A stretch of 64,000 bases of DNA, taken from Burkholderia ubonensis. Lineage in GTDB: Bacteria > Pseudomonadota > Gammaproteobacteria > Burkholderiales > Burkholderiaceae. The stretch is taken from contig NZ_CADFEB010000006.1 of assembly GCF_902833085.1 (NCBI RefSeq), forward strand, positions 1-64,000, written 5' to 3'. Positions 55,496 through 64,000 of this stretch are shown here, in pieces. The position numbers were made by a program, and so were the translations under genes. Under the pieces are notes generated by a model. The model worked only from the letters and a program-made list of their open reading frames with translations, was not told the DNA's origin and searched no databases. The first letter of the stretch is position 1. Each line of letters begins with the position of its first letter.

Positions 55496-56027
55496 GCTCG
55501 ATTCCCGGGTATACATGCCAGGTGCGCGCGCATGCCGGCGTGCTCATACATCGGCTGCGCGAAGGCACCGCAATCGCGAACGTCGACCACTCGAATCAGG
55601 TGTCCACTCCGTTCTCGGCACCGTCCGGCGGCCATTGCGGCCGAAATACTGTACATATCAGGGGTTGGGCGGTACGCAAGATCCGGCCGGACATCGCATC
55701 AGCGGCATCAACCGAGCCCGGATCCGATCCCTCCGCGCCGCGCTGGCGGCCGATCGTACGATCGGCCGGCGCGTATCGGGGTATGCGGACTTTTCATGGG
55801 AAATGTGGCAGTTTCAGGGTGCCTTGCCTCCTGCGGCAAGGCTTTGCCGGCATTGGGATTTCACGCGAGAGGTCCGATCGCAAGCCCTTGATCTTTTGTC
55901 TTTTTTTCAGCACCAACCGCCATTTCCCGCACGAAAAGGACGATAGCCCCCTCGGGCATTGCTAGAACTCGCACAAGTACCGGATAATCGCCGCATTATC
56001 CCGACGCCTATCACGCGGATGCCCCGG
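55496..56027. other. Gene-poor accessory DNA
   Basis: No supported gene occurs in these 532 bases; overlapping frames lack domains and good starts. The notable item is a perfect 22-base palindrome at 55747-55768. The promoter of the DUF4337 gene should lie in the last 150 bases. Confidence 0.45.
55747..55768. repeat. Perfect 22-base palindrome
   Basis: CGGCCGATCGTACGATCGGCCG reads the same on both strands without a spacer. It could be a dimeric protein site or cruciform, or chance in GC-rich DNA; no adjacent gene explains it. Confidence 0.6.
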
Positions 56028-56606
56028 ATGTCTGAAGAATTCGAAGTTCATGGCCCTCACGACCATGCGGTGGAACATCACGCGGCTCACGGTGGTGATC
56101 AAGGTACGTCGCGCATCGCGGTGCTGACGGCCGTGCTTGCCTGCTTCGGCGCGATATCTGCCTATCAGAGTGGTGCTGACGAGAGCCTCGCGCTGCTGTA
56201 CAAGAATGACGCTGCGATCCGGAAAACCGAGGCTGCGAACCAATGGGCCTACTATCAGGCGAAGGGCAATAAGCAGAACCTCGCCGAACTCGGTGCAGCG
56301 TTGAGCCCGGACACGTCGCCGCAGCGGAAGCGGTTCGAGGCGGACGCCGCGCGATACCGCGCCGACAAGGAACCGATCCGGGCACGTGCCGAGGCGCTCG
56401 AAAAGGAAGTCGAAAAGAACAACGCGGCGAGCGAGGAGCGGATGCACCGACACCATCGATGGTCGCAGGCGACGACCGTCATCCAGATCTCGATCGCACT
56501 TGCGGCGATCACGATTCTCACGCGGCGGTCATGGATGCAGGGTCTGTCGATCGGCGTGGCCGCGATTGGCATCGTGATGGCGGGGTTGGCATTCTTTGGA
56601 GTTTGA
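56028..56606 (+). CDS. DUF4337 domain-containing membrane protein
   Basis: A 192-residue protein of the DUF4337 family (PF14235). It has a His-rich N-terminus (EVHGPHDHAVEHHAAHGGDQ), a first membrane segment (IAVLTAVLACFGAISAYQSG), and a charged central coiled-coil-like region starting with the family-typical NQWAYYQAKGNKQNLAELG. Two C-terminal membrane segments follow. Function is unknown. I prefer the ATG at 56028 (MSEEFEV); an in-frame ATG at 56019 is also possible. It stands alone within the accessory region but has normal GC-rich codon use. Confidence 0.85.
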   Translation: MSEEFEVHGPHDHAVEHHAAHGGDQGTSRIAVLTAVLACFGAISAYQSGADESLALLYKNDAAIRKTEAANQWAYYQAKGNKQNLAELGAALSPDTSPQRKRFEADAARYRADKEPIRARAEALEKEVEKNNAASEERMHRHHRWSQATTVIQISIALAAITILTRRSWMQGLSIGVAAIGIVMAGLAFFGV

Positions 56607-56826
56607 TTGATGGCGAGGCCGTCGCAGTCCTGTCGTATCGCGCCCGTGTATGCGCGAGGTCACGCGCGCGTCAGGGCTGATCGCGGAGCATTTGCACGCG
56701 ATAGGGGTCTGGGAAGTATCTGTCGTAGATCGTAGCTAGAGGTCGCGGAGCATGCGCGACCAACGATTTCCGCCGAGGGCTCGGGACTAAAATTCCGCAA
56801 AATGCGGACACTGATGTTTCCGGAAT

Positions 56827-57516
56827 ATGGCTGCTCGATTTGCCCGTCGAGTCAACCAGACCGTTGGAACTGACCGCGAATCTTACAGAACTCGTCGACC
56901 ATCACAATCCGGTATTCGTCAAACTCAGCACCTCACATATGGAGGCCGCCGGGGTCTGTGTCTATTCGGCGTGGTCGTCCGGAGCAAGCATTTGCATCAA
57001 CGAGGTTCATCCGATCATGGAGCGGGTCTGGTTGCCGTCTTCGCCTTTCATCTTGCGACGTCGTTCGGTACCTTCGACAAGAATGTCAAAGGGGAAAGAG
57101 GCCGTGTGCAGTCGCGCACGCAATTTGCCGAGGCGCGTTTCAGGGAGAGCTTGCGGCAATATCGTGCCGAAGCGGTGCCGGTGGACGCAATCGCGCGCAT
57201 CCTGGGCGCAACCTGCGCGCGGCAGCAACGGACATTACCGCTATCCGTCCGCCGGCGGGCTATATGGCGTCCGGCTTTGGGCCGTCAATCCGGCCGCACG
57301 TCTCGTGCTCGCTCCGCAGATTGACGGAACGTACGTGCACGCTCCGATTAGTCTGGGGCGGGAGCGCATTGACGACGCCTTTCTCGGGCAGCTTCAAGGT
57401 TCGGTGTGGGAGGCGCGTTCGACGACGACGCCTGCACGTCGTTGGTCTTTGATCCCGACCATCAGCTGGCCGTCATTTATTGCCTTTTCGTCGGTGGATT
57501 GGCCCATGCCTGATTG
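56827..57516 (+). pseudogene. SagB/McbC-type nitroreductase-fold oxidoreductase remnant
   Basis: Pieces in three frames recall SagB-type (thiazoline oxidase-like) FMN oxidoreductases. FRESLRQYRAEAVPVDAIARILGA (starting about 57140; 24 residues spanning 57140-57211) is one. GHYRYPSAGGLYGVRLWAVN (57230-57290) is the FMN-binding hallmark. A C-terminal piece, FDDDACTSLVFDPDHQLAVI through GGLAHA (about 57419-57516), lies in another frame. The central 80-100 residues are missing between the last two pieces. Upstream fragments (about 56840-57040) are not recognised. The gene is clearly dead. Intact relatives work in peptide or NRPS tailoring, so a lost biosynthetic gene is possible. Confidence 0.6.
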
Positions 57517-57674
57517 GACACGCGGTCGTGCTCGGATTGTCCGCTGCCCGAATGAAATCGTCGATCGAAAAACCTCGATTGTCGGCGCCGGCTCACCTGT
57601 GATACAAGGTAGCCGCACGTCCGGCGCGCGCCGACGGCGTTATCTAAACAGCTTTTCCGTGGAACATTAAGAAC

Positions 57675-57878
57675 ATGGCAACCGGTACCGTCAAGTGGTT
57701 TAACGATACGAAGGGTTTTGGGTTCATCACGCCGGACGACGGCGGCGATGACCTGTTCGCGCACTTCTCCGAGGTTCAGGGAAGCGGCTTCAAGTCCCTT
57801 CAAGAGGGTCAGAAGGTCAGTTTTGACGTCAAGCAGGGCCCGAAAGGGAAGCAGGCAGCGAACATCAAGCCGCTGTAA
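57675..57878 (+). CDS. cspA: Cold-shock domain protein
   Basis: A 67-residue single cold-shock domain of the usual length. RNP1 is KGFGFI (residues 13-18), RNP2 is DLFAHF (about 26-31), and [12 protein letters not shown] is at the start. It binds single-stranded RNA/DNA and melts RNA structure during cold or growth transitions. A possible ribosome site lies in the AACATTAAGAAC leader, which is weak. It converges with rpoD; three perfect hairpins fill the gap. The symbol is for the family; several paralogues are expected in the genome. Confidence 0.93.
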   Translation: MATGTVKWFNDTKGFGFITPDDGGDDLFAHFSEVQGSGFKSLQEGQKVSFDVKQGPKGKQAANIKPL

Positions 57879-57883
57879 GACTT

Positions 57884-57905
57884 CCGCGCCGCGACCGCGG
57901 CGCGG
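57884..57905. terminator. Hairpin 1 between cspA and rpoD
   Basis: Perfect 10-base arms (57884-57893 and 57896-57905) with a 2-base loop lie 5 bases after the cspA stop. No T-run follows. The very GC-rich stem could end or protect cspA mRNA, but the tiny loop would force the inner pair open. Confidence 0.55.
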
Positions 57906-57907
57906 CG

Positions 57908-57941
57908 GCGCAGCGATCAGGCCGAAGCGTGATCGCTGCGC
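57908..57941. terminator. Hairpin 2 between cspA and rpoD
   Basis: Perfect 12-base arms GCGCAGCGATCA (57908-57919) and TGATCGCTGCGC (57930-57941) enclose a 10-base loop. No T-run occurs on either side. Confidence 0.6.
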
Positions 57942-57949
57942 GATCGAGC

Positions 57950-57977
57950 GCGGCGCGTCCAAGGGCGGACGCGCCGC
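57950..57977 (-). terminator. Hairpin 3, directly after rpoD
   Basis: Perfect 11-base arms GCGGCGCGTCC (57950-57960) and GGACGCGCCGC (57967-57977) enclose a 6-base loop, 9 bases beyond the rpoD stop on the minus strand. A likely rpoD mRNA 3' end, although no T-run is present. Confidence 0.6.
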
Positions 57978-57986
57978 TGCTCTTGC

Positions 57987-59978
<1,992 letters not shown>

Positions 59979-60134
59979 TACATTCTCCTCCGCAGGTTGG
60001 CCGACGATCGTTGCGGATATGACAGGCTGGTCGAGCCCGTCGAGGTGCGAACGAAATCGTGGGATGGCGCGCGGACAGTCGAGGCCGGTATGCCTCTTCG
60101 CGGATTCTGGTGCGCGCTAAATGGGGAACCCTAA

Positions 60135-60163
60135 ATTATACCGGACGATGTTGTGCGACGCAA
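60135..60163 (-). promoter_or_regulatory. Sigma-70 promoter for rpoD
   Basis: On the minus strand TTGCGT (60163-60158) is followed by a 17-base spacer and a perfect TATAAT (60140-60135). A transcript would start near 60128 and run into rpoD after about 150 bases. A TATAAT with exact spacing in this GC-rich genome is a strong signal. Confidence 0.7.
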
Positions 60164-60264
60164 CACATGATGGGCAGGTGGCCGCGACGCGCCCGCTTGG
60201 GGTTGAGCGCAGAAGGGTTCTATCGGGATCTGATTGGACCCGGCCACCGAATCTCGGGTCACAG

Positions 60265-60289
60265 GCCACCTCCTGAAACAAGAGGTGGC
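60265..60289 (-). terminator. Small hairpin after the cysteine desulfurase gene
   Basis: Eight-base perfect arms GCCACCTC (60265-60272) and GAGGTGGC (60282-60289) enclose a 9-base loop, 22 bases past the stop of the minus-strand gene. No T-run follows, so it may only stabilise the mRNA end. Confidence 0.35.
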
Positions 60290-60310
60290 TTCAAGCTGCG
60301 AACCGGCGAG

Positions 60311-61789
60311 TCAGGCCGTCCGCCGAGTCGCCAGCCGATTCCAGAGCAATCCGGCGCGATTTCCGCTTCGGCAATAGGCGAGAACGGGCTTCGGCAATGC
60401 GTCGACCATCGCGCCGAAGGCATCGACTTCCGCGTCGCCGATGTGATCGGACCTGACGGGGAGGTATCGCGCGTCGAGCCCCAGTTCGCGAGCCGCGGCG
60501 GCAATCTCGTCAAAGGCCGGCTGATCGGCGCTTTCCCCGTCGGGCCGGTTGCAGATCACCGAGCGGAAGCCCGCGTCGCGAATGGCTTTCAGGTCATCCG
60601 GCATGATCTGGCGCGACGCGGCAAACCCGTTTGCCGCGGTGGACCGGCATTGCTCGATGGCTTGCCGGAAACAGGCGATCGCGAAGTCGATGTCCTGCTC
60701 CGTCGTGAAGCGTCCGACGCTGATGCGAACGGTGCGGCCGGCCGCATCCGCGTCCAGGCCGATGGCCGTCAGGACATGGGACGGCGTGCCGGCAGCCGAA
60801 TTGCACGCGGAGGTGGACGACACGGCGAGCGCGTCGCCCAGCATGAACGGGAAGAAACCGGGCGCGTTCACGGTCAGGCTCAAGGTATGCGGGATGCGTC
60901 GCGCCGCGGCCGCGTTCTGCTCGACGTCTCCGATCGCGAGCACCGCATCCCTCAAGCGCGTGCTGAGCGCGGAAATCCGTGCGCTGTCGGTCTCGAGTTC
61001 ATCGGCCGCCAGCTCGCACGCGGTCCCCATGCCGACGATCTGATGGGTGGCGAGCGTACCCGAGCGCAGGCCCCGCTCGTGTCCGCCGCCGTGCATTTGA
61101 GGCGCGATTCTGTCCGCAATGTCCCGACGGACGAACAGCGCACCGATCCCTTTGGGCCCATAGACCTTGTGCGCCGACATCGACATCAGGTCGATTCCGA
61201 GCGCGCGGACGTCAATCGGGGTCTTGCCGAGCGCCTGCGCGGCATCGACGTGGAGCAGGGCGCCGGCGGCGTGCACGACTCGCGCGATCTCGCCGATGTT
61301 CGTGAGCGTGCCGATCTCGTTGTTCACGAGCATGAGCGACACGAGGCCGGTCTCGGGGCCGATCGCCGCCGCCACGGCGTCGGCCGTGATTTCGCCGTCG
61401 CGCGTCGGCGTGAGGTAGGAGACCGACAAGCCGTGCCTTGAAAGGCTGGCCATCGTGTCGAGAATGGCCTTGTGCTCGATGCGGCTCGTGATCAGGTGGC
61501 GTTTTTCGCGTGCGGCATCCGCGTAGCCTTTGAGCGCCAGGTTGTTGGATTCGGTGGCGCCCGACGTCCAGACGATTTCGTCCGCATCCGCGCCGATGAG
61601 CGCGGCAACCTGCTCGCGCGCCCGTTCCACCTTTGCGCGCGCCAGCCTGCCCGCCCGATGTGAACTCGACGCCGGGTTGCCGAATACGCCGTCGACGCCG
61701 AGACAGGCGGCCATCGATTCGATCACGCGCGGATCGGCAGGCGTCGTCGCCGCGTAGTCGAGGTAATGCAATGTGTTGTTCTCGCTCAT
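60311..61789 (-). CDS. Cysteine desulfurase fused to a C-terminal rhodanese-like/DUF442 domain
   Basis: A 492-residue fusion. Residues 1-385 are an IscS/NifS-type desulfurase: LDYAATTP, PLP lysine K208 in SAHKVYGPKG, HVDAAQALGK, and the persulfide-carrying C329 in SSTSACNSAAG. IscS normally ends near 400 residues. Here about 100 residues follow (VICNRPDGESADQPAF; LPKPVLAYCRSGNRAGLLWN). These match the TIGR01244/DUF442 (beta-lactamase-hydrolase-like) family, whose loop CRSGNR (C473-R478) is rhodanese-like (CX4R). The second Cys is well placed to receive sulfur from C329, making a self-contained sulfur relay. The ATG at 61789 starts just before LHYLDYAATTP. No ISC or SUF scaffold genes are adjacent, so this is not the housekeeping copy. 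Confidence 0.88.
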   Translation of the reverse strand: MSENNTLHYLDYAATTPADPRVIESMAACLGVDGVFGNPASSSHRAGRLARAKVERAREQVAALIGADADEIVWTSGATESNNLALKGYADAAREKRHLITSRIEHKAILDTMASLSRHGLSVSYLTPTRDGEITADAVAAAIGPETGLVSLMLVNNEIGTLTNIGEIARVVHAAGALLHVDAAQALGKTPIDVRALGIDLMSMSAHKVYGPKGIGALFVRRDIADRIAPQMHGGGHERGLRSGTLATHQIVGMGTACELAADELETDSARISALSTRLRDAVLAIGDVEQNAAAARRIPHTLSLTVNAPGFFPFMLGDALAVSSTSACNSAAGTPSHVLTAIGLDADAAGRTVRISVGRFTTEQDIDFAIACFRQAIEQCRSTAANGFAASRQIMPDDLKAIRDAGFRSVICNRPDGESADQPAFDEIAAAARELGLDARYLPVRSDHIGDAEVDAFGAMVDALPKPVLAYCRSGNRAGLLWNRLATRRTA

Positions 61790-62204
61790 TTCTTTCAGTT
61801 GCTGCGCTGGAATGCAGCAAATGATACGGGGTGCAACCGGGAAAAAGGATCCAAATTCCGTCGGGAATTGCACCTTTAGGGGAATATTTTTCTACCGTTC
61901 GGCGCTGCTCCAGGTGCCGTTTGCGGTTGTGCCGGTGACGTCGGCAGGCCCGGCCGTGCACACGATTATTCTTGCCGTGATCGCGACTCACGCATGTCTG
62001 TAAATCGCCGGAGTTTTCAGTTGATTTAAACAATTTCGGTGCTTCTCAAATAATCAATCAAATCGTTTCGGCGTCTCCCAAATATTTCTTTCATTTTCCA
62101 ATCGTTTTTACTTCAGAAGTCTTGTATTTCTGGGTGGGTTATATAAGCTGATCGTAAGCAACGTTGCTTCATGTATTTCTTCTCAACCAACAGGAAGATT
62201 TCCC
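61790..62204. other. AT-rich divergent regulatory region
   Basis: These 415 bases separate the desulfurase fusion (minus) from the BKACE-type gene (plus). The right half (61990-62200) is markedly AT-rich. TATATAAG at 62140-62147 resembles a -10 element, without a convincing -35, and a 14-base palindrome follows at 62156-62169. No gene is supported. Confidence 0.5.
62156..62169. promoter_or_regulatory. Candidate operator: 14-base palindrome AAGCAACGTTGCTT
   Basis: A perfect palindrome with a central CG, about 10 bases after a TATATAAG element and 35 bases before the BKACE-type start codon. It would cover the expected transcription start. Spacer-free palindromes centred on CG (AACGTT) are typical of LacI/GalR-family operators. 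No such regulator gene is visible in the window. Confidence 0.5.
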
Positions 62205-63815
62205 ATGACGCGTATGTACATCACTGCCGCACCCACCGGGGCCGTGCCGAAATGGCTCAATCCGCTCGAGCCGACTTTTATTCCGTCCTGTCTCGTTCAT
62301 CAGCTATTCAATTCCGCGCAAGCCGAGAAAATCGTCGGCCGGTTGAAATCCGACGGCTGGGAAAACGTTCCGGCTGGCGGATGGTTAATCGAATTGGGAC
62401 ATGGTTTTTCTATTTCCGATGATTTTTTAGCACAACTATTCAACCAGCCTGCCGCTCGTCTGGCATTGGAGGAAATGGGATGGACGCATCGGGATGGAGC
62501 CTGGCATGCGCCGCCCGCGCGGGCTTCCGGCAGCGCCGCAATCCCGCGTGAATGGCTGGCGGGCCTGTCGTCGGTCGAGCTGGCGAGGCGGATCGTGCTG
62601 CAATTGACGACCTATGGGTGGGTGGCCGACGACCGCGGCGATCTCGTCTGGGATCACGCGAAGCTGCACAGCTATTTCCCGCCTGCGCTGATCGATTCGA
62701 TTCGCGAAGACGCTCCGGCGCTGCTGGCGAAGCTGGAAAAATCCGGCTGGAAAGCGTGCGGCGCCGGTTACTGGCAAGCGGGCAAGGGGCGCTCCCCGGT
62801 TCTGCCGATCACGCCGGATGCGATCGTGGACGAAACCGTCCGCTCGATCCGGGAAGGGGCGGCGGTCGTGCATTTGCATACGCGTGAACTCGGCGACCGT
62901 GCGCAGCTCGAGATCCCCGGACTGGGCGCCGTCACGGTCGGGACGCAGCGCAACCAGATCGTCGTCGATCATTACGACGCGATCGTACCGGCCGTGAGGC
63001 GCGCCGATACGACGGCGATCCTGAACCTGTCGACGAGCGTGCGGGGCGACCGTCAAGGCTCGCGCAGCACGTTGCGGCGCGCCCATCTGAAATCCTACGG
63101 CGAGGCGGCGGTGCCCGAAGTCGCGTCGCTGAGCCCGGGCGCCGTGATTTTCCAGGGCGGCGGCGGTTACGACAACGCGCCGGATTTCCTGGCAGAGCAG
63201 TTCGCGCATTTTCAGCGCGTCGGCACGCGCCCGGAAGTGGAGGTATTCAATCACACGATCATCGACAACGCGACGACGCTGTACCGGGCGTTCCTCGAAG
63301 CGACCGGCCAGCCCGTGCTGTTCATGCTGGTAGCGGCCGTCGATCAATATCGTCGCGATCCGGTCAGCGGGGAAGTGGAGGACGATTCGCTGATCGCGCC
63401 TGCCGTCAGGCAGGAAATCACCCGCTGCGTGGCGACCGGCGACGCACAGGACAGACAGCGTGCGATCGATCTCGCGGTCGAACAGCTGAAGCCGGTTGTC
63501 GCACGGCTGCGCGACAGCTTTCCGTCATCGCTCGTGTCGTTGCTGCTGCCGGGGCCGTTGCAGGCGCTATTGGCGGATCTCGCGCACGCGTTGCGGCTGG
63601 ACGGGGTGCGCATCGGCCTGGAGGACGGCCTGAACGTGCCGGACAGCCGTGTTCCCGGGGGCGTTCGCAAGGCGCGCGGCACATGGGAGCAGGTGCGCAT
63701 GCTGCGCGAGGACCTGCTCGCCAGGGGCGTCGCCGTGCAAACCGCGGCCGAGGTGCGGGACATGCTCGGCCTGCCGGCCGGCAAGTCGCGCCAACCGCAA
63801 CTGAAGCGCGCATGA
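62205..63815 (+). CDS. BKACE-type (beta-keto acid cleavage enzyme) protein with a four-repeat insertion
   Basis: A 536-residue protein, nearly twice the usual 270-310 of the 3-keto-5-aminohexanoate cleavage (BKACE, DUF849) family. The first strand (MYITAAPTGAVPKW, residues 4-17) and the rest of the barrel (PITPDAIVDETVRSIREGAA; zinc ligands H223 and H225 in VVHLHTRE; later PEVEVFNH; GVRIGLEDGLNVP) fit the family. Residues about 20-198 are an insertion with four repeats of 41-46 residues, each with a GW near its end (51-52, 92-93, 138-139, 181-182) in an L..L...GW.....G.W pattern. BKACEs condense a beta-keto acid with acetyl-CoA and split it to acetoacetate and a new CoA ester. AGGAAGATT precedes the ATG. 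A gamma-carbonic-anhydrase-like gene follows after 15 bases. Confidence 0.83.
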   Translation: MTRMYITAAPTGAVPKWLNPLEPTFIPSCLVHQLFNSAQAEKIVGRLKSDGWENVPAGGWLIELGHGFSISDDFLAQLFNQPAARLALEEMGWTHRDGAWHAPPARASGSAAIPREWLAGLSSVELARRIVLQLTTYGWVADDRGDLVWDHAKLHSYFPPALIDSIREDAPALLAKLEKSGWKACGAGYWQAGKGRSPVLPITPDAIVDETVRSIREGAAVVHLHTRELGDRAQLEIPGLGAVTVGTQRNQIVVDHYDAIVPAVRRADTTAILNLSTSVRGDRQGSRSTLRRAHLKSYGEAAVPEVASLSPGAVIFQGGGGYDNAPDFLAEQFAHFQRVGTRPEVEVFNHTIIDNATTLYRAFLEATGQPVLFMLVAAVDQYRRDPVSGEVEDDSLIAPAVRQEITRCVATGDAQDRQRAIDLAVEQLKPVVARLRDSFPSSLVSLLLPGPLQALLADLAHALRLDGVRIGLEDGLNVPDSRVPGGVRKARGTWEQVRMLREDLLARGVAVQTAAEVRDMLGLPAGKSRQPQLKRA

Positions 63816-63830
63816 CGGAGCGAACGTTCG

Positions 63831-64000
63831 ATGACTCTCTATCGATTGGGCGACCGAGTGCCCACCGTCCATGCGAGTGCGTTCGTGGCGGACACGGCGA
63901 CGATTGTCGGTGACGTCCGGCTGGGCGCGGATTCGAGCGTCTGGTTCGGTGCGATATTGCGTGGCGATACCGAGCCGATCGTCGTCGGGGCCGGGACCAA
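63831..64000 (+). CDS. Gamma-carbonic-anhydrase-like / PaaY family protein (N-terminal part only)
   Basis: The first 56 residues are visible before the window ends. HASAFVADTATIVGDVRLGA and SSVWFGAILRGDTEPIVVGA are the left-handed beta-helix hexapeptide repeats of the gamma carbonic anhydrase/YrdA/PaaY family. The metal-binding histidines and the end of the protein are outside the window. PaaY-type members act as thioesterases that clear dead-end CoA esters, which would suit a gene directly after a CoA-using BKACE. True carbonic anhydrase activity is the other option. The ATG at 63831 follows GGAGCGAACGTTCG. Confidence 0.88.
   Translation, partial: MTLYRLGDRVPTVHASAFVADTATIVGDVRLGADSSVWFGAILRGDTEPIVVGAGT

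Larger units (their letters stand above)
59979..60310. other. Intergenic region between rpoD and the cysteine desulfurase gene
   Basis: No gene in these 332 bases. It holds the rpoD promoter (60135-60163), the leader of about 150 bases and, near the desulfurase stop, a small hairpin (60265-60289). Confidence 0.55.

Noticed and set aside
55522..55965. 147-residue plus-strand open frame in the island
   Set aside because: Composition changes along its length, no domain, no ribosome site, and it competes with several other equally open frames.

Overview
The window reads as a stretch of Burkholderia DNA, most like the Burkholderia cepacia complex. The coding regions are GC-rich with strong G/C third-position bias. 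There is a very large (1613-residue) NAD-glutamate dehydrogenase, a dense set of LysR/AraC-type regulators with MFS efflux pumps, and accessory type VI secretion (T6SS) genes. Many scattered catabolic operons and a full-length RpoD-like sigma factor suggest a secondary replicon. That placement is inference; no rRNA, tRNA or replication genes are present to confirm it.

Layout. 1-11.4 kb: the 5' end of an ordinary serine hydroxymethyltransferase (SHMT) gene on the minus strand. It is followed by a plus-strand catabolic island: a glycine-betaine/proline type ABC importer (ATPase, permease, binding protein), a divergent second SHMT, a DapA-type lyase, a FAD amine/amino-acid oxidoreductase, an aldehyde dehydrogenase, and LysR and GlxA/AraC regulators. 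Together these look like uptake and breakdown of an N-methylated or cyclic amino compound; the substrate is not decided by the sequence. 11.4-21.4 kb: a Bcr/CflA pump, gdhB, a tautomerase, a class II aldolase overlapping a urea-transporter gene, and an MFS transporter. 21.6-26.5 kb: a glycolipid-binding-fold protein converging on a four-gene, translationally coupled operon (Baeyer-Villiger-type monooxygenase, SDR, metal-dependent hydrolase, alpha/beta hydrolase). 26.7-32.2 kb: a lysoplasmalogenase-like protein, a GNAT enzyme, an AT-rich orphan lipoprotein, a sulfonate-binding protein with a clear terminator, a MerR regulator and an internally deleted GNAT pseudogene.

32.2-36.3 kb: an XylS/BenR-like AraC regulator divergent from an aromatic-acid MFS transporter and a porin, with TGCA-N6-GGATA boxes between them. 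36.3-47.5 kb: LysR with a quinone oxidoreductase, a DHA2 pump, a chemoreceptor, a NERD/helicase protein, a BetR-type regulator carrying a pseudo-receiver, a DadA-like oxidoreductase and a K+ channel. 47.6-57.6 kb is an accessory island. It holds a decayed tyrosine recombinase, a frameshifted vgrG, a large T6SS effector with a pesticin/lysozyme-like C-terminus, a linked LprI-type lysozyme-inhibitor immunity gene and a PAAR tip, then decayed DNA with a SagB-type oxidoreductase remnant. 57.7-64 kb: cspA and rpoD converge on three perfect hairpins. They are followed by a cysteine desulfurase fused to a rhodanese-like domain, and by a beta-keto acid cleavage enzyme interrupted by a four-repeat insertion, which leads into a gamma-carbonic-anhydrase-like gene cut by the window end.

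The most interesting items are the effector/LprI pair with its swapped AT-rich toxin module, the repeat-inserted BKACE protein, the desulfurase-rhodanese fusion, and the catabolic SHMT with altered active-site residues.
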